This document shows positions 1-12,242 of a DNA stretch of 64,000 nucleotides, piece after piece. The stretch is taken from contig CATOZS010000075.1 of assembly GCA_954871525.1 (NCBI GenBank), positions 1 through 64,000 of the forward strand, in the 5' to 3' direction. How positions within the stretch are numbered: position 1 is the stretch's first letter; every line of letters begins with the position of its first letter. The position numbers and the translations under genes are program-made. Source of the stretch: Parietaria judaica. Its lineage: Eukaryota > Streptophyta > Magnoliopsida > Rosales > Urticaceae. Under the pieces are notes generated by a model that saw only the letters and a list, made by a program, of their open reading frames with translations, was not told where the DNA came from and searched no databases.

Positions 1-115
1 CATGGAGATTCGTGACCGAGTTAGCTAGCGAAAGGCCATAAAAATATATGTTTAATAGTAGGAAGATTAAATAATTGCGTATTGAACAAAAAGTTACATT
101 TAATATTGTTGAGAC

Positions 116-527
116 CAAGTTTTGACTTTTTTAAAGATTATCTTCGATAATCTTCGATTATCCGTCTTACTGATAGTTATTGGTAAGACGGCTATGCCAG
201 TACTTTTTCATGATTTTTGTCAAAAATCGGCAAATATCTTGAAAAATAACAAAAATATAGTACTTTTTAAGAAATTTTACACTTTTTCGATGATTTTATT
301 AGAGTATTTACATATGTGAGAGTGAGACTATAATTTTATTTACCTATGTTTGAGTATTAAATGATTTTATTTTTGACATTTTTATTGTTTTATCAATATT
401 ATAAACTTAGTAATTAATTTTTTTTTAAATATTTTTGTGATTTTCATCGATAATCCGTCGATAATTATCGATTAATCCATCAATAACGACAAACGATTTA
501 TCGGTAAATTCGGCAAATTGAACTTTG
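116..527. mobile_element. hAT-like MITE, CAAGG family (copy 1)
   Basis: A 412-bp AT-rich element that starts CAAGTTTTGAC and ends in the inverted form (CAAATTGAACTTTG). It is flanked by near-identical 8-bp target duplications, GTTGAGAC at 108-115 and GTCGAGAC at 528-535. The interior is rich in TCGATAATC/TTATCGA words and has no long ORF. It is closely related, in inverted orientation, to the element at 57667-58120. The 8-bp duplication points to the hAT superfamily; that assignment is inferred because no transposase is present. Confidence 0.75.
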
Positions 528-1074
528 GTCGAGACGATAGGTCGATGACTCAATATGAAGATGAAAGGTATCAATCAACTAGGCTAAGTATATTTCCATA
601 TTTTTAGTGGAATACTGCCAAATGTCACAAAATAATATCGAATGTCCATGCTAATCCCAAAATAATGTCAATTACCTACTCGAACATAGAAGATCGATAA
701 TCCAATCTTATTCAAGGTTTATTTTGTTCCATCACACATCATATCAAAAACTCTTATTTTATTATTGATGTGTACAGACTACAGAGTACAAATCATCATG
801 AAAATAATTAACTTGAGAAAATAATAAGATTTTAAAAACTTCATAAAATAATAATGCCTCAAAGTGTGTGACACGCATTCATTTCTTAAAGGAAAATATA
901 ATAATGTAATCTTTTTTTTTTTTTGAAGGAATATAATAATGTAACCTTATCCGTCGCAGAAAAAACCAAAAAGCAGATGTTTTTCTTCTTCTTTGTCTTT
1001 GCTTGTTTCTCAATAAGAACATTCAGTTTGCGCGTGAAGGCGACTACTGACTTTTTTTTTTCTTTATACTCTAG

Positions 1075-1968
1075 GGTTAATACAACAAAAGTCCCAATAT
1101 TTATATAATATGGACTTGTAATTTCCAAAATTTATATTACCTCGACAAAGTTCTAATTCTCTTGTCTTGTCTTCTCATTTCACTTCCGTCAAAAATTTTT
1201 GTCCTCCACCATTAGTCCGTTACCTCATGCCACATGTCACTTAGATGAAATATTTTCATTATTTAATTATGGGTTAATCTCTACAAAAATCTTAATACTT
1301 TCAAAATATAGACATGTAAGTTCAAATTTTTTTCTTTGTTTACCAGACGAAATTCCAATTCTCTGGTTTTGTCTCCTCATTTCACTTTCATAAAAAATTT
1401 TGAATCATAGATTATGCATTGTTGGGATCAAAAAAGTAATGATGCTCATTTTTAAGTACATATTTCACTGTTGTCTTCGATCATCCAACTTTATGATGAC
1501 TAATTTTTCCCGGAACTGAGGCCTCACAAAGTTCCTGAGGTGGCCTCGTCCCAAGCCACACATTCACTAATTATTAAAATGTTTTTGTAATTAAGTAAAT
1601 AATTATTGAAACGTGTTAATTAAACACTAAAAAAGCCTAATCTAAGTGACACGTGGCACGCAGTCTCGGCAGAGGAAGGAAATTTTGACGCAAGCGAAAT
1701 GAGGAGACAAAACCAAAGCATTAGAACTTTGTTTGGGTGAGTTTTAAGAGGTCCATTTTTAAAGTATTGGGACTTTTTTCGGGATTAAGCTAATACTGAA
1801 AAGCCTCATTTGACTAACATTTGGCATGAGTTAATGGTAGAGGATTGACAAAAGTGAAATTATGGGACAAAACTAGAGAATTGGAACTTTCTCCACGTAA
1901 AAAATAAAAAGAATTAAAACTTACATATCTAATTTTTAAATATATTGAGACTTTTGGGGGATTAACGG
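1075..1968. repeat. Nested inverted-repeat element (two unit pairs)
   Basis: The left end GGGTTAATACAACAAAAGTC is mirrored at the right end by TTTTGGGGGATTAAC. The left arm holds two related units, near 1075-1200 and 1270-1400. The right arm holds two matching units in reverse, near 1660-1795 and 1850-1968, so the whole can fold back on itself. It has no ORF of note. It is probably a non-autonomous DNA transposon or foldback element; exact ends and target duplication are unclear. Confidence 0.55.
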
Positions 1969-2036
1969 CCTATATTCTACGACAAATACAACAAACACAA
2001 ACAATATTTTTCTGTTGAAAAGAAAAACAGCCGAAG

Positions 2037-2263
2037 CATTGGCGGAGGCATGCATAGAGGGGGTGTGGTTCAAACCACCCCCTCCAAAATAAAATTTGTG
2101 TAAACAATACCCCATTTTCATTTTCTTAATGTAAATTATATAAAATTATAGTTAAACCCCCTTAACTTTTACAAAAAAGTTTAAATATAACCCCTTTAAA
2201 TTAATTTTTGACAAAAAAAATTATATGTAACCCCCGAAACATAATTTCTGGTTCCGCCACTAG
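2037..2263. mobile_element. hAT-like MITE, GGCGGAACCAG family
   Basis: A 227-bp element with ends CATTGGCGGAGGC and, in reverse complement, CTAGTGGCGGAACCAG. The 8-bp duplications are AGCCGAAG (2029-2036) and GGCCGAAG (2264-2271). The same terminal sequence occurs in the larger elements at 44521-48870 and 53311-54546. Non-coding. Confidence 0.75.
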
Positions 2264-2329
2264 GGCCGAAGGTTAATAACCAAACTTTCGTACTCAAAGA
2301 AATAAAGTAACAAATATGATTAATCTAGT

Positions 2330-3090
2330 TGATATTTGGGATATTTGCAGTATAATGACTTTAAGTTTATCATAATTTGGTCAAAAAGACCTATTTTTTC
2401 TCAGTATAAAGACCCGACATTTATAAAAGTCAAGCAAAAAGACCCAATCTTTTTTTATACGGCATAAAGACCCAATGGCTCAAAAGCAATTTGTTAGTTT
2501 ACATCCTCTTTAAACATTAAACATCATTAGTAACTTCAAAGGTCTCCAACATTTTGTTCTTATTTAATAGTTTGGTGAATTGATCCCCGATCTTTTTTAA
2601 ATGGCAGAAATACCCAATGTCTTATAGAGAGTGTAATTTATTTTTGCAGCACAAATAACCAAAGTATATATTTAATACTCGGGATTTTTGCGGCAAAAAT
2701 ACCAAAATTATATTGACTACCTTTTTATGGTACTATTTTGATACATTAGGAACTAGTGCAACGAAAAGGGTTATAAATATAAGCCATTCAAAAATATTTG
2801 GGTACTTCCATCGCAAAATCTTTACACCGTATAAACAAATTGCATATTTTGAGACATTGGATATTTAGTCGACCATGGAAAAAGATATATGACTTTTTTT
2901 CTTTTTTTTGCCAAGTTTGGATAAATTTTGAGTGCTTATGATGAAAATAATATGGAATAACTAACAAATGAGACCTATATAACTATAAAACTAACAAATG
3001 AGACTTTTTCAACATTGGGTCTTTATGTCGGAAAACTTTACGTCTTTTGAGTCTTTATAAAGTGGGGTAAAATGACATTTTCGTTTCCTT
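2330..3090. repeat. AT-rich inverted-repeat element of the AAAGACCCAAT type
   Basis: The words AAAGACCCAATG and ATTTGTTAGTTT near 2463-2500 reappear in inverted order near 2985-3035 (ATTGGGTCTTTATG). The interior repeats the theme of 'gcggcataaa' followed by a pause and 'tttgttagttta'. Similar units are found at 21710-22110. Ends and target duplication could not be fixed. Confidence 0.45.
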
Positions 3091-3142
3091 TCGATAAACT
3101 TCTTTGATAAACAGCGTCTCTCCGTTGTTGGGACCTCCTTTT

Positions 3143-3336
3143 GCTAATTAATGCAAAAACTAATTAATTCAAAATAATTAAACGTCAAGGAAATTTGAAA
3201 TTAAACCTAACCCCGATCCGTTGCCTTGTAGTAGGTGACCCTTGTTCTTTTGCTCTAAAAATAAAATAATGCAAACGCTAATTAATGCAAAATAATTAAA
3301 CGTCATGGAAAAATGAAATTTAACCTAACCACGTTA
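3143..3336. repeat. Imperfect ~130-bp duplication
   Basis: The stretch with GCTAATTAATGCAAAAAC and AATTAAACGTCAAGGAAA (3143-3208) recurs with small changes at 3268-3336. Between the two lies a short spacer. No coding potential. The rest of 3090-4220 is AT-rich with no recognisable gene. Confidence 0.5.
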
Positions 3337-4221
3337 ATTGACTCGCCAATAATATATATAATCCATATAATTAAAAGATGGTGATATTTAAAAATATTAA
3401 AAAAAATCAGTGTTTCGTCATATATGACCTATATAAGTTGGAAGATTGTGCTGTTTTTTTCATAATGAATAAAATCAACTGAATTGTCATCCAATCAAAG
3501 ATATTGACATATTTTTTTATGATCCATTATATATATAATGTTATACATCACACGCTATCATCTTGTTTATTTAGCTTAATCTTTGAGTAAGACTGTTTGG
3601 TGTATCAAATCTCTTCGATTAGACCCTTCCTTGTTTGTTTATATAATTGTCTCGTTTAAAAGAGGTATAAAAAAATAAGCCAGTCCGGACTTTCACCGAC
3701 CCAATTATAATTTGTATATTAGATTCTAGCAAAAAAAAATCTTCCATTATTACAAATATAGTCTTAATGAGAAGCAGACAAAGAAATAAAAATTGTCATT
3801 GTGTCTGTTTGTTTATAATTGCATATAATTATTTAAATGTCATAATCTAATAAGATATGTTATAGACAGCGTACACTTGTGGGTATTATTTTATCACGAG
3901 GCTAATTATCTTCTCAAGTCATTCCATAATATGTAGGGAAGTTTGACATTCCAAAAATCACGTTATATTTTCGTGACTTCTACTCTAATTGATTGCTTTG
4001 TAGGTGTACACATCAATAAGCTGTATGAATTGATGGATCATGCTTCAACATAAATAACTTTCATATTTGGAAGGAACTTTGAATAAGATTCCCTTTTGCT
4101 CAATTTTTATTTCAAATTATTTATGTAAATTATTAAGTCTTTAACGGGATATTTGCGGCAAAAGTATCTACATGATACAAAAATATGACTTATATTTTCA
4201 ATTTATATAGTGGCAAAAATT

Positions 4222-5060
4222 CCCTACGATATAATATGTCTCGGAAAAAATAATCAACTTTTTTTTAACTCTATACCATGGAAGAATACTTGGTGACATA
4301 TTATCTGTCAACGTTTTCACATATATATTTAATCTCGACCAAGTACTTTGCTCCTCTTTGACCACGGCAACATGAGTCATTTACATGACTGACCTGGATT
4401 GCTTAGTCTTTTGCATTATAAAACACGCTTTGGCTACTTTGACGTGAGAACTTTGTGTTCGTAGTCAACTCTTCGAAGCTCTTTTAGCTCATATCTGATC
4501 GAAATTGGCAAAAACTTGAAGAAGAAGAAGAAAAAAAATATGTCGCTTCGTGAAATTTCGCGATAAGGAGTTAATAGAAAAGACTTTATTATTTCTCTCA
4601 AGATCTTTCGTTAACTTGTTCATTAATTTTGTTGACATAGTTTTCACCCATTTGACCACAGCGACATGCATGGCCTATTATGATTTAATTTTGCGTCATA
4701 GAACATGTTTTGGCTACTATATGAGAACTTAGTGTTCATTGTCCACTCTTTAAGTTCTTGTAATCATAAACGGTCAAAATGGGGAAAACACGAAGAAGGA
4801 AAAAAATCATATGTCGTTACGTGAAAATTCACGGCAAAGAGTTAATAATAATAAAAAAAAACTTTATTACTTATTTCCAAGATTTAATGGAAAAATTAAT
4901 TAAGTTTTCTCATTAATTCCTTACCATGATGGTCCACAGGGTGACATATGATTTGTTCACGCTTTTGCTCATTTTTCGAGCAAATATTTTGCCCCTTTGA
5001 GTTGACTACCGCGATATGACTAATCTATAAGGCTTTAATTTTTGCATATCCGCTTTACAG
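4222..5060. repeat. Degenerate tandem repeat, unit ~290 bp, just under 3 copies
   Basis: Three successive blocks share an ordered series of words: 'ttgacca(c)(a/g)(c/g)gacatg', 'tttggctact', 'gagaactt(t/a)gtgttc', a GAAGAAG tract, then 'atgtcg(c/t)t(t/a)cgtgaaa' and 'gagttaat'. The blocks begin near 4222, 4500 and 4790 and diverge strongly. Two 60-codon ORFs on opposite strands lie in it and look like chance ORFs. Confidence 0.5.
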
Positions 5061-6230
5061 GACAAATGATAAAAACGCTATTTACAAGAAAATCGACTTT
5101 TTCATTTCATTATTAACTTCCTCTCTAATACGTATTGAATTACAATGTATAGTAAATAATGAACCACAAAACACTATCAATTAGTTCCTAAAATAATGGC
5201 AACAAATTGAAATAAAGCAATTAAAACGTAAATAAATTTGCCTAATTCATGCACATAAAATAAATGTGACAAATTGAAGGCATGAATTAAGGGATTGTCA
5301 TGCATGTAGATGTCAATGTGCGACATATGCTTATACTGCATCATTTAATCTACCTATTTTGTTATAATATCTGTGTTAATTTTAATGTATAGAGTTTATT
5401 TCCAAAGTATTTTGGATGGTTTTCATCATCTTGACTGCTCCTGTCTGTCGTCAAGCAATTAATGCTTAGAACGCTGACGTCGATTTTTTTTTTTTTGAAG
5501 TTTAAATAGGCTACTTTTATCATTAATTCAATCGCAACTTGCATTGCAGCATCCCCAGTTTTCATCAATATAATTAATTTGATAGTTTAATTAGTTAATG
5601 GTCAACCAGGTGGTCAAATCATACTAGATTAAAAATGAGGAGATTTATGGAATTACTTCTAGGTTCAACAATCGAACCCGAATATGCAAGTAGAAAATGA
5701 AGGGACAAGTGAAAACATTGTTGCAATTTTTTTAAGGGATGTTAAAGCTAAGTAGCTAATTAGCCAAGTTATTGGTTTAAAATTAGTAAAATAATCATGT
5801 TTGGTAAATATTGTCATAGCCAATAAACCATATTAACTGATATAAAACAACTTATCTATCTTTATTAATAATAATAACTAAAATTAAATTCATATTTATA
5901 TATCCATTATTTATATTTAAATGCTCAATCATATGGTACGAATTTATTTATAAAAAATTTAAAAAAATAATAAATTAGGAAAAAAATATTTAAATTTTAA
6001 ATTTAGAAATAAATTTTAAATTTAAATATAAAAAACGTATTTTCAGTTTCTAAATCCTGAAAATTCAAAATTCTTAACAAACATTAATTCGAATTAACCA
6101 TATCAATACATTTACATGAATAAATATGAATAAACCAACGCTTACAATTCGTATCAACATACACTTACAATTCAAATTAACATACATTTAGAATTCGAAT
6201 AAATACAAATAAATAGAAATTAGAGAGAAA
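5061..6230. other. AT-rich intergenic stretch
   Basis: No gene recognised. The sequence is AT-rich with repeated words such as 'aattcgaattaac' and 'cttacaattc' near 6080-6190. It may be the flank of an old element carrying the GC-richer block that follows. Confidence 0.4.
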
Positions 6231-6330
6231 ACCAGAGAAAAAAATCGTCATCGAGCCAACGCTTCCGCCCACGCCATCCAACCCATCGCCGTCACGCTCC
6301 AACCCAATTCCCCGTTTCGAGACTGCGATC

Positions 6331-6592
6331 TGATGTAGAGCAAACTACGGAAGAACACAAGAACGCGTCTCAACGAGAGTAAACTCGGTATTCAAAGCAA
6401 AACGTTCAATTTTCTATTTATTCAAATATGAGAAATACAATAACATCCACCACTCTTATATAGAGCTAGGGTTTAATCTGAAAAGCAAGAAAAGATGATC
6501 TAATTCCTTAAATCTCTCTAACTAAAATAGAAACAAATAAATAATAATTAAAATACAACAAATCTTAAAGATATCCCCACATATCCACATCA
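6331..6592. mobile_element. Solo LTR (same family as the element at 40368-42627)
   Basis: A 262-bp TG...CA sequence (TGATGTAGAG to ATCCACATCA) flanked by perfect 5-bp duplications CGATC at 6326-6330 and 6593-6597. It is clearly related to both LTRs at 40368-40631 and 42368-42627. It is therefore a solo LTR left by recombination, sitting inside the 6231-7102 GC-richer block. Confidence 0.88.
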
Positions 6593-7102
6593 CGATCTCT
6601 CTGGCGACTCTCAGCTAATATCCGAACATCCTTCGCCCGCGAAAGCGAATCCGAAAAACGCAAAATCAGCGAAATTGAAAGACCACGGATCACCGAAGAA
6701 GATTGGAGCTCAAACCTTGGCCAAAAGTCGTTTCGATGCGCTCATGTTCACCAGCTGCAAAACATATTAAAAATTATGGACATATTTATCAAAAGCAGTG
6801 CAGATCTCAGACGTGCACATCAAGCGATGCTCGTTCTTCCAGTATATATCTGCATAAAAAACCATCAGATCCAAAAAGAAGAAGAAGAGTTGTAATGGAA
6901 GGAGAAGTGAAGAAAATGACCTAGGAGCTGAAAGACGAAAAAGAGGACGATGAAGAGCGTCGGTTGAAGAAGGAGAGAGACGAGAGAGACCAATCGTCTC
7001 TTCAAAAGCTTGGGCGACGGAATGGTATCGCGAGAGAGAGAAGGGGATCGTGAGAGAGTGATCCAAGAGAGAAAGAAAAAAGGGCAGGGTTGAATAAGCC
7101 AA
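6593..7102 (-). pseudogene. Possible captured 5' gene fragment (5' UTR, intron, start exon)
   Basis: Read on the minus strand, this block looks like the start of a host gene. It has a pyrimidine-rich leader (about 7090-6860), then an acceptor-like TTTTGCAG, then a short exon with ATG opening a ten-codon frame MSASKRLLAK (about 6752-6723), then a donor-like AAG|GTTTGAG. The downstream GC-richer sequence continues to about 6231, interrupted by the solo LTR at 6331-6592. I do not recognise the parent gene and no further coding exon follows, so a transposon-captured or truncated fragment is likely. A 111-codon ORF across it is probably not real. Confidence 0.3.
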
Positions 7103-7379
7103 TTAATAAATTAGGCATTTAATACTTAAAATTTGCACAAATTATAAATCTTGTTAAAAAAAATTAATTTAAAATTCAAAAAAAGCAGTATAGAAATGAA
7201 ATTTGTGTTTAAAATGCCACGTCATTAAAAATGGCTATTCTGTTAATTAAAACTACACGTTTGTTAAAGTGTAATTTAAAGTGCAATTTAAACGTTGGAA
7301 TGTGATTATCTAGTATATTGTTTTTTGTTTTATATAATTAAGTGTAGCTTCATATGTAAAAGTATATGTTGTCTATATA

Positions 7380-7726
7380 TTGGGTCCCCGCATCGAAATT
7401 GACCCCAGCACAGCGCCCATATTCGCTTCGCGCGTGGGAAGGCAACGAAGTTCAGTTCATGAGACCACGGAGAATTGGAGCAGCCGCGCGAGAACGAAGT
7501 TCCTTCCCTTAGCTGGATCTCGCTGTTGCCACCTAAAGTACGGTCGGTAGGTGACGGATGTGTGATACGTTTGGAGTTGTCGTTCGTTCACCTGTCCCCA
7601 ATGGAAGAATGAGTGATCCGTTCCGCTGCAGGTCATGGCCTTAATTAGCACTCAGTCCCCGATGGCCAGCGGGGGATTCGGTATAGCAGCTCACGTTCGT
7701 TTGTGCTGCGCGCTCTCGCTGGGCTC
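7380..7726. other. GC-rich block of unknown origin, split by the copia element
   Basis: Base composition rises to about half GC in an otherwise AT-rich region. The block resumes after the copia insertion at 15151-15260, so the copia landed inside it. A 64-codon minus-strand ORF (7457-7651) has no recognisable motif. The composition resembles plant organellar DNA, so a nuclear insertion of mitochondrial DNA is possible; this is inference only. Confidence 0.3.
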
Positions 7727-7902
7727 TGAAATGTATCTGGACAGAAGAGAGAGAGAGAGAGAGGAGAGAGAAACCAGTAACAGAAAACTGGTGTGGATAT
7801 TTTCGTGTATTATTCTGTTAGAACAAGGACATATATATAGTTACAATAATTGCAGCATAAGTCCCTATTACAATACTATCGGCATAAGTACTAGGTACTC
7901 TA

Positions 7903-9478
7903 TCATCCCCCCTCAAGCGCAAGGTTGGTGAGGCTCTCAATCTTGAGCTTGTAACGAAGATGCTTGAATTGGGGTTCTGACAACGCCTTTGTCAGAGTGT
8001 CTGCAATCTGATCAATTGCGGGGACATGCCGAATTTGTAGTTCTTGACGAGCCACCTTTTCTCGGACGAAGTACAAGTCCAACTCGATGTGTTTAGTACG
8101 AGCATGAAGAACAGGATTTGCAGAGAGAAGAACCGTACTTAAATTGTCACACCAGAGGACAGGCTTGGAAGAAACAGGTGTACGTAATTCCTGGATAAGC
8201 GAAGAGAGCCAAGTAATCTCGCATACAAGACTTGCTACACTTCGATATTCAGCTTCAGTGCTGGAGCGAGACACAGTCGTCTGCTTCTTTGACAGCCAAG
8301 AGACAAGATTAGGACCTAGAAAGGCACAATGTCCAGAGGTTGACCTTCTGTCATCAAGATCGGAAGCCCAATCAGCGTCACTGAATCCGATCAGGCTGAG
8401 ATAAGGAGCTTTTTGTAAATGCAGTCCTAAGTCAAGGGAACCTTGTAGATAACGTAATATCCGTTTGATAGCCTTGAGATGAACATCAGTTGGAGATTGC
8501 ATGAACTGACACACACGATTGACACTGAAGCTAATATCTGGTCTAGTGACTGTTACATACTGAAGGGCTCTAACCAGACTCCTGTAGGCATGCACGTCTT
8601 CAAGTGGTTCTCCGTCTTGAGCTCGCAGTTTGAATCCTGTAGTCATAGGAGTAGGGACAGGGCTACAGTTCACCATTTTAGCTTTAAGAAGCAGATCTCG
8701 AATATATTTCCCTTGATTCAAGTGCAAGCCATCGGAAGTTCGTGTAACATGAATCCCAAGGAAGTAAGATACTAGTCCCATGTCTTTCAAGGAGAAGGCA
8801 GAGTTGAGCTTAGAGATGAGCTGCTCAATGATGAGATTATTGTTACCTGTAACTAGTATATCATCAACATACACAAGGATGTATGTTATGTGCTCAGAGG
8901 AATGGTGAACAAACAGAGAATGGTCAGATTTGGCATGGACAAAGCCAAGGGAGACTAAGGCTACATTGAGCCGATCAAACCACGCCCGTGGAGCCTGCTT
9001 TAGGCCATACAAGGCTTTGTGAAGCTTCCAAACAAGTTGAGGATTGGTAGAAGATTCAAAACCTGGAGGCTGTTTCATATAAACCTCTTCTTGTAAAAAG
9101 CCGTTTAGAAAGGCATTATTTACATCGAGTTGTCTGACCGGCCATCCTTTAGAAAAGCGATTGTGAGCACAATGCGAATAGTGGCTGGCTTAATCACGGG
9201 ACTGAAGGTCTCATTGAAGTCAAAGCCAAGCTGTTGATGAAAGCCTTGCGCAACAAGTCTGGCTTTATACTTTTGTATTGAGCCATCCGGATTTTCCTTC
9301 ACCTTGAATACCCATTTGCAGCCAATTGCGCGTCTCTTTGCAGGTAGAGAGACAAGAGACCAGGTCCTGTTCCTGGCTAGAGCATTCATCTCCAATTCCA
9401 TAGCTAGCTTCCAGCTAGGGTTTGAGATAGCTTGACGAACATTGGAGGGCTCAAGAGCAGATGTCACAAAAACTCGGG
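7903..9478 (-). pseudogene. Copia reverse transcriptase and RNase H, frameshifted
   Basis: The RT starts after the nested LTR with KARVFVTSALEPSN and contains GCKWVFKVK and, further on, the YVDDILVTG active site. The RNase H part has STEAEYRS, CDNLSTV and HARTKHIELD. The frame changes between about 9165 and 9080, so RT is split over two frames. The stop lies at the edge of the polypurine tract. Separated from integrase by the 2.75-kb insertion. Confidence 0.9.
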
Positions 9479-9483
9479 CTTTG

Positions 9484-12237
9484 TGTTGGGAAATCGGTGG
9501 TATCAAGTCGACTTCCTTACCACGATAATAGCTTCCGGGCCGTCCCGGTAACATTTAAAAATTCATTTTAAAGTGGAAATCCTGTTATCGGACCGACGAC
9601 ACGGATATCGGGTAACAATCAAAACGAGATCTGATAAATATTTCGAATTTAATATTTTCATATTCATTATTAATAATCTAGTCGAAATAGGAAATAAATA
9701 GAAAGCAGTAAATGGTCGCATTTATTTACCCAATGCATAAGGCCGTACCTCAGTTGACGATTCCGGCTGCGCGTTCTGAAATTGGGCAGGGCTCCGCCGG
9801 TGCTGAGGGAAACTCCCGTGATCTTCCGGGATAGACTCCTGGATTCCTCGCTACCGAAGCGTGGGCTTCGCTGGCAGGACTCCGTCGCAAAATTTAACTG
9901 AAGGTTCTTTTAAAGCTACCGGAGAAAAATATCTCCTAAGCCGAACCAGAAAAAGAGATCAGAAGCAAAAACTCGCAGACCCTAGAGAGAGAGGGAGAGC
10001 TCGAGTTTTTACTCTGGGGAAAGGTGTGTTGAATGTGTAGAATGAGCCTCCTTTTTATAGGCTCAAGCTGTAACCGATTTGGAGATTTTCCCTCCCATTA
10101 TTTGAATTCTTTTAATTAAATATAAATAATTATTTTAATCCAATGATCCAGATTCAATCTCATCTAGATCCAATGGATATAATTAATCAGGGATTTAATT
10201 AATTGAATAATATAAGATAAGATCATATCATATATTTTTCGAATTATATTATATATATATATTCAAATTCGAATTTGTTATTGATTATCTAGATCCAATG
10301 GTTAAAATTAAATCTTAAACCAATCCAATGGATCAAATCAATTCGGGATAAAGTCAAATACCCTAGGGTTTTACAAAACCCTAATTCAAACTTTTATCCT
10401 TATATTTATTCGAATTTTAATATCATATATATAATGTTAATTAATTTCTAATCCGACGGTTTAAAGATAAGATCTCAAAACCGATCCAACGGACATAATT
10501 AATTAAGCTAATTCGAAATACCTAAACTTGGTCACCAAGTTTCAATTTCGAATTACATTAGGGTTTGAATCAATTATCTCAATCCAACGGTTGATAATCA
10601 ATCATGACCGATCCAATGGATTAAATTGATTTTAGGGTTTTTGCCATTATACCAGACTTCAGGTATTTATGCCGCAAAAATAAAATCTCTCAAGATTGGT
10701 TATTCGAATTTATCTAGGGTTTTTTATACTCAAACCCTAATTCGAATTACACATTAAATAATACATGAATATATATTATTTATTTATTAATATAAATCCT
10801 TTAATTATTAATTAATTATTAATAAGATATTAATAATTAAATCCAAATAATCAAATTATATTAATAAATCCTGATCTCTTTATCACACATTAAATGTCAT
10901 GGTGCAACACCATCATTTAAATTCGTGACATGTGATTTAATTTCAAAGTTTATCGAACCGAGTCATAAACTTAGAAAATCCATAAATCACAAACCGTAAG
11001 TCAGAATGACTTGGTTCAAAAAGCAAAGTTGCTTAGAATTTAATTTAGAACAATATAGTGCTGTTCTATAATCTAAATTCTAACTTTCTTTTTATCAGTT
11101 ACTTTCGTGTACCAAAATATGATACTTTTGCCACGCTATCGATAAAACTATCTGACGTCTGTCACAGACTTGTCAGTTTTATAAGTCGAGCCAAATGATT
11201 AAACATTATACAGAATGTATTTTAATCACGTACGTATCATCCGTTACGGAGCTATCCTGGGGACCATGGACCCGTATCACTTAAGCTCCAACGAACTGCT
11301 AGTTGTTCGTCAAAACCTCGAAGTGATTCCACTATAGACCCGAGGCTGCACTCTTTAGTGATACGGTATATATTATTCCCTTATATACAGCATGTTGTCC
11401 ATTAGATTCAATCAAATACCGATTATTGTCCTTTCACTTGATGACTCACACATGAGCAGGCGGTTTATACCGTAATGCCCCTCAATGCACTTTCATCCTT
11501 GACTCATCCAGTAATATTATGAGTAACCCACTTATGGTTCCGATTCATAAGTTGCGCACAGGTACCTCTCACTTCTCACCACTGACAATCAAGGGAATCA
11601 TCATGACTCTGAAGAGAGCTGTGTGATGCCCATATCTACGATCAAGCAATCCTTACTACTGACTATCATGTTCCCAAAATAATAGTGTTGGGAACAGCGG
11701 TAATGTCTTGTGTTCTTTAACGGTTAAATCAAAGAACAATCAAGCCAGCAGTTTGGACTCATGACCACTCAGGACTTAGAACTAATATCCATTTGATCAT
11801 CATTTTGCGACTCAACTACAAGTTGTCAGTGACGGTCTTATATGAAAACTTTCTTGAGTTTAAGTCAGGTCCAGTCCAGTATGAAGACGCTTCATACTTA
11901 ATGCACTTCTAGTGAGTGTAGACACACACAAAATCCAGAATAGGATTGTCACTTCAGTCACATTAATGACCTTACCGATTAATGGACTCCCACCCAGTTA
12001 ATCAGGTCACGGACATTTTAAGTTCATTTATTATGTTTATTAATTCTTCCTCACATGACTCCTTTGTGATAATAATAACATAATTGCATCCTTTATGAAC
12101 TAAGGAATCAAACATTCTATTTTACTCTACAGAAACTATAATAAGATTAACATAATAAGTACCATCTTTATTCAACGACTTGTCATAATCTTTTACAAAT
12201 GGATAAATATCTTGTTTAAGGACACACATGTCCAACA
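9484..12237 (-). mobile_element. Solo LTR nested in the copia pol gene
   Basis: A 2,754-bp sequence begins TGTTGGG and ends CCAACA, flanked by perfect 5-bp duplications CTTTG at 9479-9483 and 12238-12242. On the minus strand a promoter-like CTATAAAAAGG lies near 10050-10060, followed by a plausible transcript start and leader, so the LTR reads minus with a long U3 of about 2.1 kb. There is no protein-coding ORF. Long LTRs of this kind occur in Ty3/gypsy lineages, but the lineage cannot be fixed from an LTR alone. It splits the copia frame between integrase and RT. Confidence 0.85.
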
Positions 12238-12242
12238 CTTTG

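Noticed and set aside
6767..7102. 111-codon minus-strand ORF
   Set aside because: It covers a pyrimidine-rich leader-like stretch with an intron-like junction inside and shows no protein motif. Kept only as part of a possible captured gene fragment.
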